Below, piece by piece: positions 10,017 through 18,630 of a DNA stretch of 64,000 bases. Each line of letters opens with the position of its first letter. Position 1 is the stretch's first letter. The stretch covers positions 183,240 through 247,239 of the forward strand of contig NAEP01000023.1 in NCBI GenBank assembly GCA_002529645.1, read 5' to 3'. The notes under the pieces are model-generated. The model was not told where the DNA came from. It ran no database searches and worked only from the letters and a program-made list of their open reading frames with translations. Made by a program: the position numbers and the translations under genes. Origin of the DNA: Candidatus Lumbricidiphila eiseniae (lineage in GTDB: Bacteria > Actinomycetota > Actinomycetes > Actinomycetales > Microbacteriaceae).

Positions 10017-10397
10017 AGTCTGAAGTGCAGCACTGTGGTGGCGTGATTGTGTGTGTGGTGGTGGTGGATTTCTGCTGGTGTTGCCCGGCCGAAGTGTTTT
10101 TGGGGTTGGTTGTTGATCTCCTGGAACTCTTCCTCGGTTATGGTTCGGAAGTCGGTGCGTGTCGGTAGGTAGCGTCGGATCCGACCGTTCCGGCGCTCGT
10201 TAGTTCCTATCCCAACCTGTTCCAGACCTAATCTCCCGCGACACCGTGGACGCAGACTGACCCAACACCGCAGCGATCTGCCGAACAGAGCGCCCCGCAC
10301 CCTTCTTGATCTGAACCCGCTCAACCTCACAACACATGACCGTCATGTATACCCATAGAAACGCAACCCTTGACTCAGTGGGCATGAACATCGCCAC
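10017..10397 (-). pseudogene. IS30-family transposase remnant, internally deleted and frameshifted
   Basis: Read on the minus strand, the 5' part encodes an IS30 helix-turn-helix (RSVRQIAAVLGQSASTVSREI, residues shown in part) and stops after GTGWDRN. The C-terminal IS30 part follows in another frame (NGRIRRYLPTRTDF, then FGRATPAEIHHHH). The whole catalytic core between them is missing, so about two thirds of the gene was lost and the ends fused. The upstream segment around 10330-10400 recurs near 30545-30625 and 34484-34575, marking other remnants of the same element. Confidence 0.8.
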
Positions 10398-10404
10398 GTG
10401 CTGC

Positions 10405-10493
10405 GCTTCTACCTTATGAATACGGACACGACTATGGATGACTGTTGGCTACAACATTGTCATTAGCTTCTACCTTATGAATACGGGCACGGC
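10405..10493. repeat. Two-copy repeat-spacer unit upstream of rpsD: 28-bp repeats, 33-bp spacer
   Basis: A 28-bp sequence beginning GCTTCTACCTTATGAATACG lies at 10405-10432 and 10466-10493, with two or three base differences; the 33 bp between them are unrelated. Period 61. The first copy overlaps the outer end of the IS30 remnant, so the repeat appears copied from IS30-end DNA. The second copy abuts the presumed rpsD promoter. Confidence 0.85.
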
Positions 10494-10520
10494 TGACGGG
10501 TGCGAGGAGCGTGCTACGAT
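10493..10520 (+). promoter_or_regulatory. Candidate promoter of rpsD
   Basis: A CTGACG hexamer at 10493-10498 is separated by 16 bp from TACGAT at 10515-10520, a fair match to a housekeeping sigma promoter. It precedes a leader of about 150 bp that contains no gene. In many bacteria the rpsD leader is the target for autoregulation by S4, but no specific structure was worked out here. Confidence 0.4.
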
Positions 10521-10672
10521 GGCCGTTGGCCTGAACAGATTTTCGCGAGCGGCTGCGCGGATTCTCTGGTGAGTGGTGTGACCTGTAGCCGGTCTGCCCG
10601 TGGCGCACCCCTCTGACAGAACCGGCGTACGCGTGTGCGCCCCCAACCGTGTGAGAATCCGAAAGGACATTC

Positions 10673-11296
10673 GTGTCAAACCAGTCACGCAGCAAGACCC
10701 GCCTTTCTCGGGCGCTGGGCATTCCGCTCACTCCGAAGTCCGCCCGCTACCTAGAGAAGCGCCCCTACGCGCCGGGTGAGCACGGTCGAACCAAGCGCAG
10801 AACCGACTCCGACTATGCGGTGCGGTTGCGCGAAAAGCAGCGCCTGCGTGCTCAGTATGGTATTCGCGAGAAGCAGCTGCGCATCGCGTACAACGAGGCG
10901 AAGCGAACCGAAGGTCAGACCGGTGAGAACCTCGTTGAGCTGCTTGAGATGCGTCTGGATGCGATCGTGCTTCGCTCGGGCTTTGCCCGCACCATTGCAC
11001 AGGCTCGTCAGTTTGTCGTGCACCGCCACATTCTTGTTGACGGCCAGCTCGTTGACCGCCCCTCGTTCCGGGTGAAACCAGGACAGCTCGTGCACGTCAA
11101 GGAACGCAGCGAAGGCACCGATCCGTTCCAGGTTGCGGCGGCGGGCGGGCACGTTGACCTGCTGCCGCCGGTTCCCGGGTACCTCGATGTTGACATCAGT
11201 CGGCTGCAGACCCGTCTTGTGCGTCGCCCCAAGCGCGCCGAGGTTCCGGTGACCTGTGAGGTTCAGCTCGTTGTGGAATACTACGCCGCTCGCTGA
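10673..11296 (+). CDS. rpsD: 30S ribosomal protein S4
   Basis: S4 is a primary 16S rRNA-binding protein of the small subunit. The 207-residue product has the S4 N-terminal domain (starting MSNQSRSKTRLSRALG, with RPYAPGEHG) and the S4 RNA-binding fold at about residues 95-160 (LEMRLDAIVLRSGFARTIAQ, HRHILVDGQLVDRPSF). No zinc-binding Cys motif is present near the N-terminus, so it is the zinc-independent type. GTG start with GAAAGGA eight bases upstream. It stands alone rather than in the alpha operon, the usual arrangement in this family. Confidence 0.97.
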   Translation: MSNQSRSKTRLSRALGIPLTPKSARYLEKRPYAPGEHGRTKRRTDSDYAVRLREKQRLRAQYGIREKQLRIAYNEAKRTEGQTGENLVELLEMRLDAIVLRSGFARTIAQARQFVVHRHILVDGQLVDRPSFRVKPGQLVHVKERSEGTDPFQVAAAGGHVDLLPPVPGYLDVDISRLQTRLVRRPKRAEVPVTCEVQLVVEYYAAR

Positions 11297-11520
11297 TCCC
11301 TGATGGCCTCGACGCACAGCGCTCGGGTGGCATTTCCCGGCCTGTGGCCCGGACGTGTCCACCTGCGCTGCGCCGGGTCATACCTGCGTGGACGTGAAGG
11401 CTGAGGCTTTGGTGTGCCATCCGGCGGAACAATCACCTCCTCCGGGTCAGCCGGATAGACTGGCAGTCGCGAGTTCCGTGCGGTGCGTGGTCTGCGCATC
11501 CACCGATCAGGGAGGTAGAC

Positions 11521-11709
11521 GTGAAGGGTTTCTTCTGGTTAGCTGTCGGGGTGGTGGCAGGATTCTTCGTCGCGCACAGGGTTAATCGAACCGCCCAGGG
11601 TCGCGAGTTTTTCGACCAGGTCAACAGCAAGGCGCGTGCGTTCGGCACCGCCATCGCGGAGGGCTACCACGCCCGTGATGCTGAGCTCCGCGAGGCATCC
11701 GGCAAATAG
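11521..11709 (+). CDS. Small conserved membrane protein between rpsD and alaS
   Basis: A 62-residue protein with one N-terminal membrane segment (FFWLAVGVVAGFFVAH) and a charged cytoplasmic helix containing TAQGREFFDQVNSKARAFG. Short proteins of this layout occur between rpsD and alaS in related actinobacteria; the function is unknown. GTG start with an excellent GGGAGG site seven bases upstream. The 225 bp between rpsD and this gene contain no other recognisable element. Confidence 0.75.
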   Translation: MKGFFWLAVGVVAGFFVAHRVNRTAQGREFFDQVNSKARAFGTAIAEGYHARDAELREASGK

Positions 11710-11797
11710 CGAGATTGCGCGAGGCATCCAATAGGCAGCGAGTCCGCGCGATCCACCCCCATCCGTTCCGATTCGCGAAGGCTTTCACTCCCACCTC

Positions 11798-14473
11798 ATG
11801 CTTACCGCCGATATTCGTCAACGCTGGCTCGACTTTTTTGCCTCTCGTGGGCACGCGGTCGTTCCCTCCGCTTCCCTGGTGTCGGATGACCCGACCCTCA
11901 TGTTCACCGTCGCCGGTATGGTGCCCTTCGTGCCGTACCTCACGGGACTTGTGCCCGCACCATACCCGCGAGCGACGAGCGTGCAGAAGTGCATTCGCAC
12001 AAACGACATCGAAGAAGTCGGTAAAACTCCACGACACGGCACCTTCTTCCAGATGAACGGCAATTTCTCGTTCGGTGATTATTTCAAAGAGGGGGCGATC
12101 ACGTACGCGTGGGAGCTGCTGACCAGTGCCGAAAAGGACGGCGGTTATGGTTTTGCACAGAGCGATCTCTGGGTGACTGTCTATCGGGACGATGACGAGG
12201 CAATTGCCCTGTGGAAGCGGATTGCGGGTCTTTCGGACGAGCGCATTCAGCGCCTCGACAAAGACACGAACTACTGGAGCACCGGCCAACCCGGGCCGGC
12301 CGGCCCCTGTTCAGAGATCTTCTTCGACCGCGGCCCGGCCTACGGACAGGAGGGCGGCCCCGCCACCGATGACGACCGGTACGTGGAAATTTGGAATCTT
12401 GTTTTTATGCAGTACCTCATTGACAGCGTGACGAGCAAGACCGACTTTCGTATTGTCGGCGAGTTGCCCACAAAAAACATCGACACCGGCATGGGCTTAG
12501 AGCGAGTCGCGTTCATTAAGCAGGGCGTCGATAACATGTATGAGATTGATCAGGTGCGGCCCGTGCTTGACCGGGCCGCCGAACTCTCCGGACGTCGCTA
12601 CGGAGCCCATCACGACGATGATGTCCGCATGCGGGTGATCGCCGATCACGTGCGTTCTAGCCTCATGCTCATGGGCGACGGCGTCAGCCCGTCGAACGAG
12701 GGGCGCGGGTATATTTTGCGGCGACTGTTGCGCCGGAGCATCCGAGCTATGCGGCTGCTGGGGGTGGATGCCCCGACCTTTACCGAATTGTTCGCGGCAT
12801 CTCGTGACGCCATGAAGACGGCCTACCCGGAGGTGGCGACCGGTTACGCAACCATTGAGCAACTCGCTCTCGGTGAGGAAGAGACATTCCTGCGCACCCT
12901 CGCGGCGGGAACCACGATTCTTGACACGGCGGTCGTGGGCACAAAGAAATCGGGTGCCGCACAGCTACCCGGCGACACTGCGTTTCTGCTGCACGACACC
13001 TACGGTTTTCCCATTGAGCTCACCCTCGAAATGGCCGAGGAGGCCGGGCTCAGCGTGGACCGGACCACCTTCGACACCCTCATGTCAGCGCAGCGTAACC
13101 GTGCCAAGGTCGACGCCAAGTCGAAGAAAAAGGTACTCGCTGACCTCTCGGTGTATGCCAGCCTCCGCGCGAAGGGCGAGACGGTCTTCACGGGGTACAC
13201 CGAGTTAGAGACATCCTCGACGATCTTGGGGTTGCTCGTGAACGGACAGCCCGCTCAGCGTGCGGTGGCGGGAGAGGTCGCGGAGGTGATTCTTGCGGAG
13301 ACCGCACTCTATGCGGAGTCAGGCGGCCAGGCAGCCGACCACGGCGTGATCGTTGGCGACGGTTATGAACTTCAGGTGCTTGATGTGCAGAAACCGGTGA
13401 AGGGCCTTATCAGCCACACCGTCACGGTCACTCGTGGCGAACTCGGCGTCGGTGTCGGCGCGACGAGTGTCGTAGACCTCGCCTACCGCCGCGGTGCCAA
13501 CCAGGCCCACTCCGGCACCCACCTCATCCATGCCGCGCTCCGACAGGTGCTGGGCCCGCGGGCGCACCAGGCGGGTTCCTACAACCGAGCCGGATACCTC
13601 CGCCTTGACTACGGCTGGAACAGCGCTCTGTCGCCCGAGGTGCGGAGCGAGATTGAAGAGGTTGCCAATAACGCGATTCGCGACAATCTTGAGGTCACCA
13701 TTCGGGAGATGGCGCTCGATAAGGCCAAGGAGCTCGGCGCGATGGCGCTCTTCGGTGAGAAGTACAGCAACCTCGTGCGGGTGGTTGATATCGGTGGCCC
13801 GTGGTCGCGGGAGCTCTGCGCCGGCACTCACGTTGGGCGCAGCACCGAGGTCGGAATAATCAGCATTGTTGGAGAATCGTCGGTCGGGGCATCCACTCGT
13901 CGGGTGGAATCACTGGTGGGTGCCGATGCCTTCCGGCGGTTCGCCGCCGAACGGGCGCTCGTGTCGGAGCTCACCAACACCCTCAAAGTTGCGCCCGAGC
14001 AACTCACCCAGCGGGTCGGAGAGCTTATCGCGAGCCTGAAAGCGGCGGAAAAACGCATCCACACGATGGAGGCCAGAGCCCTCGGAGACCGCGTACCCGC
14101 GCTTGCTGCGGGTGCGAAGCGGGTTGGTGATGTGCTGCTTGTTGTCGAAAACCTCGGCGCGTTGCCATCGGGTGATGAACTGCGCGTGTTGGTCACCCGG
14201 GTGCGTGAAAAACTGGGGGATGTCGCCTCCGTCGTTGCTCTCGCCGCTGAGGTCGCCGACAAACCGCTCGTGACCGTTGCCGTGTCGGCGGCGGCCCGCG
14301 ACCTCGGCCACAATTCGGGAGTGCTCGCAAAAACTGTCGCCGGGATTCTTGGCGGCGGCGGCGGCGGCAAACCTGAACTTGCGCAGGGTGGCGGCACCGA
14401 TATCACCGCGATCCCCGCGGCACTCGATGCCGTGCGCCACCAGGTTGCCGCACACCAGGGAAGCAGCCGATAA
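11798..14473 (+). CDS. alaS: Alanine--tRNA ligase
   Basis: Charges tRNA-Ala and edits mischarged Ser or Gly. Class II catalytic core at residues 1-240 (KCIRTNDIEEVGKTPRHGTF, NGNFSFGDYFKEGAITYAWE in part), the tRNA-recognition region, then the editing domain at about 555-700 with HSGTHLIHAAL and the matching CAGTHV zinc ligands, and a C-terminal DHHA1/oligomerisation region with a Gly-rich GGGGGGKPELAQGGG motif. At 891 residues it is full length. The ATG at 11798 gives the family start (xLTADIRQRWLDFF). It is followed at once by ruvX (3-bp gap). Confidence 0.97.
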   Translation: MLTADIRQRWLDFFASRGHAVVPSASLVSDDPTLMFTVAGMVPFVPYLTGLVPAPYPRATSVQKCIRTNDIEEVGKTPRHGTFFQMNGNFSFGDYFKEGAITYAWELLTSAEKDGGYGFAQSDLWVTVYRDDDEAIALWKRIAGLSDERIQRLDKDTNYWSTGQPGPAGPCSEIFFDRGPAYGQEGGPATDDDRYVEIWNLVFMQYLIDSVTSKTDFRIVGELPTKNIDTGMGLERVAFIKQGVDNMYEIDQVRPVLDRAAELSGRRYGAHHDDDVRMRVIADHVRSSLMLMGDGVSPSNEGRGYILRRLLRRSIRAMRLLGVDAPTFTELFAASRDAMKTAYPEVATGYATIEQLALGEEETFLRTLAAGTTILDTAVVGTKKSGAAQLPGDTAFLLHDTYGFPIELTLEMAEEAGLSVDRTTFDTLMSAQRNRAKVDAKSKKKVLADLSVYASLRAKGETVFTGYTELETSSTILGLLVNGQPAQRAVAGEVAEVILAETALYAESGGQAADHGVIVGDGYELQVLDVQKPVKGLISHTVTVTRGELGVGVGATSVVDLAYRRGANQAHSGTHLIHAALRQVLGPRAHQAGSYNRAGYLRLDYGWNSALSPEVRSEIEEVANNAIRDNLEVTIREMALDKAKELGAMALFGEKYSNLVRVVDIGGPWSRELCAGTHVGRSTEVGIISIVGESSVGASTRRVESLVGADAFRRFAAERALVSELTNTLKVAPEQLTQRVGELIASLKAAEKRIHTMEARALGDRVPALAAGAKRVGDVLLVVENLGALPSGDELRVLVTRVREKLGDVASVVALAAEVADKPLVTVAVSAAARDLGHNSGVLAKTVAGILGGGGGGKPELAQGGGTDITAIPAALDAVRHQVAAHQGSSR

Positions 14474-14476
14474 CCC

Positions 14477-15046
14477 GTGCGGCGCGGAACCCGGCTCGGG
14501 ATCGATGTGGGACGTGCGCGTATTGGCGTCGCCCGGTGTGATGCCGACGGGATTCTCGCGGTACCGGTCGAGACCGTTGCCCGAGTGCCCGAGACCGAGG
14601 CTTATGCTACGGCGAGCGTAGGCGCGCGTGCGCGCGCCGATAGTGCTGCAACTACCGTGCGAATCCCTGCGGGCGACGGTGGGGACAGTCTGGATGTTCA
14701 GCGGATCGTGGCGCTCGCGCGGGAGCACGATGTGATTGAACTCGTGGTGGGCCATCCCCTGTCGCTTGCGGGTCGGGAGACGGCATCGACTCGGGATGCC
14801 GTGGGCTTCGCACACCGACTGCAGAACGCTACCGGATTACCGGTGCGGCTCGTTGACGAGCGGATGAGCACGGTGAGTGCTTCTGGGCACCTGCACCGGG
14901 TGGGAAAATCGACACGTCAACAGCGGGACGTTTTAGACCAGGTTGCTGCCGTTATCATTTTGCAACAAACTGTTGATGCCGAGCGAGCATCGGGGACAGC
15001 CCCCGGTCGCGTGCTGAGCACCGAGGAAGGGTTTCCCCCGCTGTGA
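14477..15046 (+). CDS. ruvX: Holliday junction resolvase RuvX/YqgF homologue
   Basis: RNase H-fold protein implicated in 16S rRNA maturation or Holliday junction resolution. The key motifs are present: LGIDVGRARIGVA at the N-terminus, a VVGHPLSLAGRE block, and LVDERMSTVSA with the conserved acidic residue, then QRRD-like DVLDQVAAVIILQQ. An insertion of roughly 25 Ala/Thr/Arg-rich residues (about 37-63) separates the first motif from the rest and is longer than usual. GTG start three bases after alaS; its end overlaps mltG, so it belongs to the same operon. Confidence 0.88.
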   Translation: MRRGTRLGIDVGRARIGVARCDADGILAVPVETVARVPETEAYATASVGARARADSAATTVRIPAGDGGDSLDVQRIVALAREHDVIELVVGHPLSLAGRETASTRDAVGFAHRLQNATGLPVRLVDERMSTVSASGHLHRVGKSTRQQRDVLDQVAAVIILQQTVDAERASGTAPGRVLSTEEGFPPL

Positions 15047-16338
15047 TGAACAACGAGCGCGACCAAGCCGACCAGCCCGGCGCCAGCGACTCGGGCAGAG
15101 CGTTGACCCGCCGTGAGGCCCGGGAAATGCGTTCGTCTCACACGCCCCCGGCGACGAGTGCGGTGGCGGTGTCTGAGGGGGATAGATCGGTGGTCACTGC
15201 GCTGCCGGTTGCGCCCGTGGGTGCGAGGCAGTGGACGGGGACATCCAACCGGAAATCTCGCGCGCCACGTCGGCAGGCTGGGTGGGGATGCCTGGTGGCA
15301 GTCATCCTCGTCGCGGCAATGGGGGTGGGCAGCTATTATTTCCTCAATGAGCCGGTGACAAAGGTGTGGAACAGAATCTTCCCGCCACCGAATCCGGACT
15401 ATGTTGGCAGCGGTGAAGGAACGGTCGATTTCGTTATCTACAGCGGTGATGATGGCAGCGATATTACACACAACCTCGTTAAACAGGGGGTTATTAAAGG
15501 GTATGACGCGTTCTATAACCTTCTGCTCGCAACAAAACCCGCACCACAGTTTGTTCCCTCGGTCATTCGTCTCAAGCTGAAGATGAGTGCGAGTGCCGCG
15601 ATCGTTGCGCTGCTCGACCCGAAAAACAGACTGGAAAACACCTTCGTCATTCCGGAAGGCATGGCGATGAAGGACGCCCTCCAGGCTGCCGCAACCGCAT
15701 CGCATATCCCGCTCACCGAGTTGGAGGCTGCTGCCGCATCACCGCAGAGTTTTGGAGTGCCAGCCGAAGCGAAAACTCTGGAAGGCTTCCTCTTTCCCGC
15801 CACGTATACGGTGTCGCCGGGCATGGCGGCGCGAGAGCTCATCAAGACGCTTGTTGATCGCACCTTCCTTGCGCTTGACCAGGCGGGTGTGTCGGCTGAT
15901 CAGCGGTGGCGCACGATCGTGCTCGCATCGCTCATTCAGCGTGAGGCTGGACTTGCGGCCGACTACCCCAAGGTAGCCCGGGTTTTCCTGAACCGCCTTG
16001 ACCCGAAACTGTGGCCTACCGGTTTGCTGCAATCGGATGCCACGATCGCTTATGGCACCAGGCACACCGACCGGGTCACCACGACGGATGCTGAACGAAC
16101 CGATGCATCCAACCCCTACAACACCTATGTGCATGCCGGTTTGCCACCCGGCCCGATCTCGAATCCCGGCGATCTGGCGATCGGGTCTGCGTTGAGGCCC
16201 GCGGATGGCCCGTGGTTGTTCTTCGTGACATGGAACCTGCAGAGCGGCGAGACGATTTTCTCCACGACACTCGCCGAGCACGACGCAGCGGTGGCCAAGT
16301 GGCAGGCGTGGATGCAGACCAACCCGTCGTACGGGTGA
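15043..16338 (+). CDS. mltG: Endolytic murein transglycosylase MltG
   Basis: Cuts nascent glycan strands at the outer face of the membrane and so sets strand length. The 431-residue product has a basic, Ser/Ala-rich cytoplasmic tail (about 1-80), one membrane helix (about 84-103, VAVILVAAMGVGSYYF), a LysM-like segment and the YceG catalytic domain with the family signature around LIQREAGLAADYPKVARV, where the Glu of REAG is the expected catalytic residue, and GLLQSDATIAYG. Start overlaps the ruvX stop (GTGATGA). Ten bases separate it from aroE. Confidence 0.93.
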   Translation: MMNNERDQADQPGASDSGRALTRREAREMRSSHTPPATSAVAVSEGDRSVVTALPVAPVGARQWTGTSNRKSRAPRRQAGWGCLVAVILVAAMGVGSYYFLNEPVTKVWNRIFPPPNPDYVGSGEGTVDFVIYSGDDGSDITHNLVKQGVIKGYDAFYNLLLATKPAPQFVPSVIRLKLKMSASAAIVALLDPKNRLENTFVIPEGMAMKDALQAAATASHIPLTELEAAAASPQSFGVPAEAKTLEGFLFPATYTVSPGMAARELIKTLVDRTFLALDQAGVSADQRWRTIVLASLIQREAGLAADYPKVARVFLNRLDPKLWPTGLLQSDATIAYGTRHTDRVTTTDAERTDASNPYNTYVHAGLPPGPISNPGDLAIGSALRPADGPWLFFVTWNLQSGETIFSTTLAEHDAAVAKWQAWMQTNPSYG

Positions 16339-16348
16339 TGCGGGGATC

Positions 16349-17350
16349 GTGGCGACTGTGACGGTTCCCGATCTGCCCGGGATGTCGGTGCCCGGCGACG
16401 AACCCACCCGCCTGGCGGTGCTGGGTTCCCCCATCGGCCACTCACAAAGTCCCCTGCTGCACGCGGCCGCCTACCGCGAACTGGGGCTCAGCACCTGGCA
16501 GTATGAGCGAGTCGAGGTCACCGAGGCGACGCTCGCTGACTTCATCCAGTCGCGGGATGCTTCGTGGCGTGGCCTCTCCCTCACCATGCCACTCAAGCGC
16601 GCGATTGTCCCGCTCGTTGATGCGGTTGACGACGTGGTCGTGCTCACCGGTGCCGCGAACACCGTGCGCCTGTGGCCCGATCGGACACGGAGTGCGTACA
16701 ACACCGATGTCGCGGGCATCGTTGCGGCGCTCACCGAAGCGGGGGTGGCTCGAATCAAGCGCGGGTTGATTATCGGCGCGGGTGCCACCGCCGCTTCCGC
16801 TCTTGTTGCCCTTGCCCGGATGGGAGCGCGACACGTCACGGTGCTCGTGCGACGACCCGGTGCCGAGGGAGGATTGATCGAGCTGGGACGACGGGTTGGG
16901 GTGGATGTCTCGGGGCGACCGATATCGGCGCTGGGGGAGCGCAGTGGGTTTGCCGAGAGCGCAGTGCCTGGCGGACTTGAGGGTGCAGCGCTTGGTGGAT
17001 TTGTCGAGGGTGCAGTGCCTGGCGATTCATGCGCCTCGGGTGGGGAGGTGTGGATGCCGCCGCCGCCGCCCGAGGTCGTCATCAGTACCGTGCCGGGTGA
17101 CGCGCAGCTCGGGGTCATCCCGCACCCTCACCTCGTGACCGCCGCGACTCTGCTTGACGTCACGTATGCCCCGTGGCCGACACCGCTCGCCGCGCAGTGG
17201 CAGGCGGGTGGTGGAGAGATCGTACCGGGGCGTGCAATGCTGCTGCATCAGGCGGTCGCACAGGTGCGGATTTTCCTGCACGGCGATGCGGGTGTGTCGC
17301 TGCCCGGCGAGGCTCGTGTGCTCGCTGCAATGCGTCATGCGGTTACATAG
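16349..17350 (+). CDS. aroE: Shikimate dehydrogenase with an internal repeat insertion
   Basis: Reduces 3-dehydroshikimate with NADPH. N-terminal substrate-binding motif VLGSPIGHSQSPLLHAAAYR (about 25-44), catalytic Lys in SLTMPLKRAIVP, AANTV segment and a Rossmann GAGATAASALVAL (about 140). Length 333 is above the usual 270-290. The excess is a Gly/Ala/Val-rich insertion at about residues 195-235 made of repeated EGA(V/A)PGG-like units, encoded by short direct DNA repeats at 16937-17025. The insertion sits in the NADP-binding half after VDVSGRPIS and before the WMPPPPPEVVIST strand, so it probably forms an exposed loop. GTG start. Confidence 0.92.
   Translation: MATVTVPDLPGMSVPGDEPTRLAVLGSPIGHSQSPLLHAAAYRELGLSTWQYERVEVTEATLADFIQSRDASWRGLSLTMPLKRAIVPLVDAVDDVVVLTGAANTVRLWPDRTRSAYNTDVAGIVAALTEAGVARIKRGLIIGAGATAASALVALARMGARHVTVLVRRPGAEGGLIELGRRVGVDVSGRPISALGERSGFAESAVPGGLEGAALGGFVEGAVPGDSCASGGEVWMPPPPPEVVISTVPGDAQLGVIPHPHLVTAATLLDVTYAPWPTPLAAQWQAGGGEIVPGRAMLLHQAVAQVRIFLHGDAGVSLPGEARVLAAMRHAVT
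16937..17025. repeat. In-frame short tandem repeats inside aroE
   Basis: Units beginning G(A/G)G(C/T)GCAG(T/C)G recur four times between 16937 and 17025 at intervals of about 20-28 bp; two copies of GCAGTGCCTGGCG are 51 bp apart (17 codons). They keep the reading frame and lengthen AroE by a Gly/Val-rich loop. The period differs from the 60-61 bp mini-arrays. Confidence 0.6.
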
Positions 17351-17394
17351 CCCGCCTCTGGTGTCCGCGCGGGAGCCCGATGAACTGGGCAGCG

Positions 17395-17480
17395 GTGGGA
17401 TCAGGCAACACCAGCAGAAATCTACCAACACCACATAGAATCACACCACCGCAGTGCTGCACCTCAGATTTGAACGCGGT
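17395..17480 (+). pseudogene. IS30-family transposase 3'-end fragment
   Basis: The frame reads WDQATPAEIYQHH followed by a short tail and a TGA, matching the C-terminal end of IS30 transposases (compare RATPAEIHHHH in the remnant at 10017-10397, whose DNA is clearly related in reverse orientation). Nothing upstream belongs to the element; it is only the last 25-30 codons. It marks the left edge of the debris inserted between aroE and aroC. Confidence 0.65.
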
Positions 17481-17499
17481 AATCGGTAGATCGCCCGGG

Positions 17500-17701
17500 T
17501 CAGCTTTCGGGTGGTCAGCAGCAGCGAGTCGCGCTGGCTCGTGTTTTGGCGTCGCACCCCGATGTTGTTTTTGCCGATGAGCCAACCGGTGCTCTCGACA
17601 CCGCTACGGGACAAGAGGTTCTCGGCCTCTTGCGAGAATCCGCGGAAGCAGGAGCCGCTGTTGTCCTGGTGACACACGATTTGGAAGCCGCGTGCCGTTA
17701 A
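17500..17701 (+). pseudogene. C-terminal fragment of an ABC transporter ATPase (MacB/LolD type)
   Basis: An open frame without a start encodes the ABC signature (LSGGQQQRVALARVLASHP), Walker B with FADEPTGALD, and the switch His in VLVTHDLEAA, ending in TAA. The Walker A half is missing. The PTGALD form is typical of the ATPases that work with FtsX/MacB-like permeases. The fragment follows the IS30 end directly, so the 5' half was probably lost during transposon-mediated deletion. Confidence 0.75.
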
Positions 17702-18193
17702 CCGCGGCGACCGATACATGATCCGGCTGGCACTGCAGGATTTGTACCTATTCCATCCCGACGAGCTTCGAATTCAGTTCCGTGGTAACAACGGTCGTTG
17801 TTGTGGTTCCCGCCGCGGTGCTGGCGTCTATTCGGGGACTGGTGCGAGCCGGTCAATTCCGCCTTTGGAGGCACTGCATGAACCTGAGCCGCGAGCCGCT
17901 CACCTCGGCGTAGCGCGATGGATCTGTGTCGGGGTGCTGGCCCTGGGCGTGGACAAGCGCGATCCCCGCCCGCACCTCATCGGGTTGGTATCTGGCACGC
18001 AATTCGTGCCGGTACCGCTTAGGGCAGAGCTCCGCCGCGATGTAGTACTTTTTCTTTCTCGCCCAACTGCGGTTTAGTCACCCACGGGCAGACGGGGCAG
18101 CCCGAGCATCTACGGCATCCACACGAATGTGCGGTTCGGGCTACTCATTCGGTTCGCTCCACTGGGCCAGACTTCGGGCATACACTCGACTAC
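17702..18193. other. Degenerate region: possible permease start and an unidentified reverse-strand coding fragment
   Basis: ATGATCCGGCTGGCACTGCA at 17718 could be the start of the permease partner of the broken ATPase; the frame is lost within about 15 codons, and a hydrophobic stretch in another frame (VVTTVVVVVPAAVLASI, near 17780-17830) fits a decayed membrane helix. On the minus strand, 17853-18065 reads as a start-less frame containing KYYIAAELCPKRYRHELRA and DEVRAGIALVHAQGQHP, ending in a stop at 17855-17853. Its composition looks coding but I do not recognise the family. The rest of the interval shows nothing further. Confidence 0.35.
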
Positions 18194-18574
18194 ATGGAGG
18201 AATTACCCTCGCTGCCCGTTCTTATTTTTGACGGCGATTGTGGGTTTTGTACAGCGTCGGTGAACTGGTTGCTCACTCATCTCCCGCACGAGTTCCGCGC
18301 TATTCCGTTTCAGTGGTATCCGTACGGCGAACACGGACTGACCGATGAGGACGTGGCAGCGAAGGTATGGTTCGTGGATGCCTCCGGCGACCCCCTCGGC
18401 GGACACCTTGCGGTCGGCGCGCTTCTTTCTGCCCAACCCGGCGGCTGGAAACTGCTCTCGTACCTTATTCGCATCCCGCCGACTCGCTGGCTCGCCGCGC
18501 TCGGATACTGGTTCGTGGCACGCAATCGTTACCGTCTGCCCGGCGGCACCCCCGCGTGTGCAGTGCCACGCTGA
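18194..18574 (+). CDS. DCC-family (DUF393) thiol-disulfide oxidoreductase-like protein
   Basis: A 126-residue protein with the family hallmark FDGDCGFCTASVNWL at residues 12-26, giving the DxDCxxC motif, and a second block around the segment YLIRIPPTRWLAALGYWFVA. Such proteins are thioredoxin-like and usually of unknown partner. Its final codons (LPGGTPACAVPR) lie in a DNA segment that is repeated 61 bp further on (see 18541-18630), so the C-terminus coincides with a repeat unit. ATG start with a GGAG-like site. Confidence 0.82.
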   Translation: MEELPSLPVLIFDGDCGFCTASVNWLLTHLPHEFRAIPFQWYPYGEHGLTDEDVAAKVWFVDASGDPLGGHLAVGALLSAQPGGWKLLSYLIRIPPTRWLAALGYWFVARNRYRLPGGTPACAVPR

Positions 18575-18630
18575 ATGATTCCGCGGGTGTCTTTGCCGTG
18601 CCGGCGGCGCTCCCGCGTGCGCCGTGCCGC
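18541..18630. repeat. Two-copy repeat-spacer unit at the 3' end of the DCC gene
   Basis: A 29-bp segment beginning CGGCGGCACCCCCGCGTGTG (18541-18569, inside the coding end) recurs with five mismatches at 18602-18630. Thirty-two unrelated bases lie between them. Period 61. The segment resembles the stem part of type I-E CRISPR repeats (CCCCGCGTGTG). The differences between copies suggest an older event than the identical pairs elsewhere. Confidence 0.65.
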
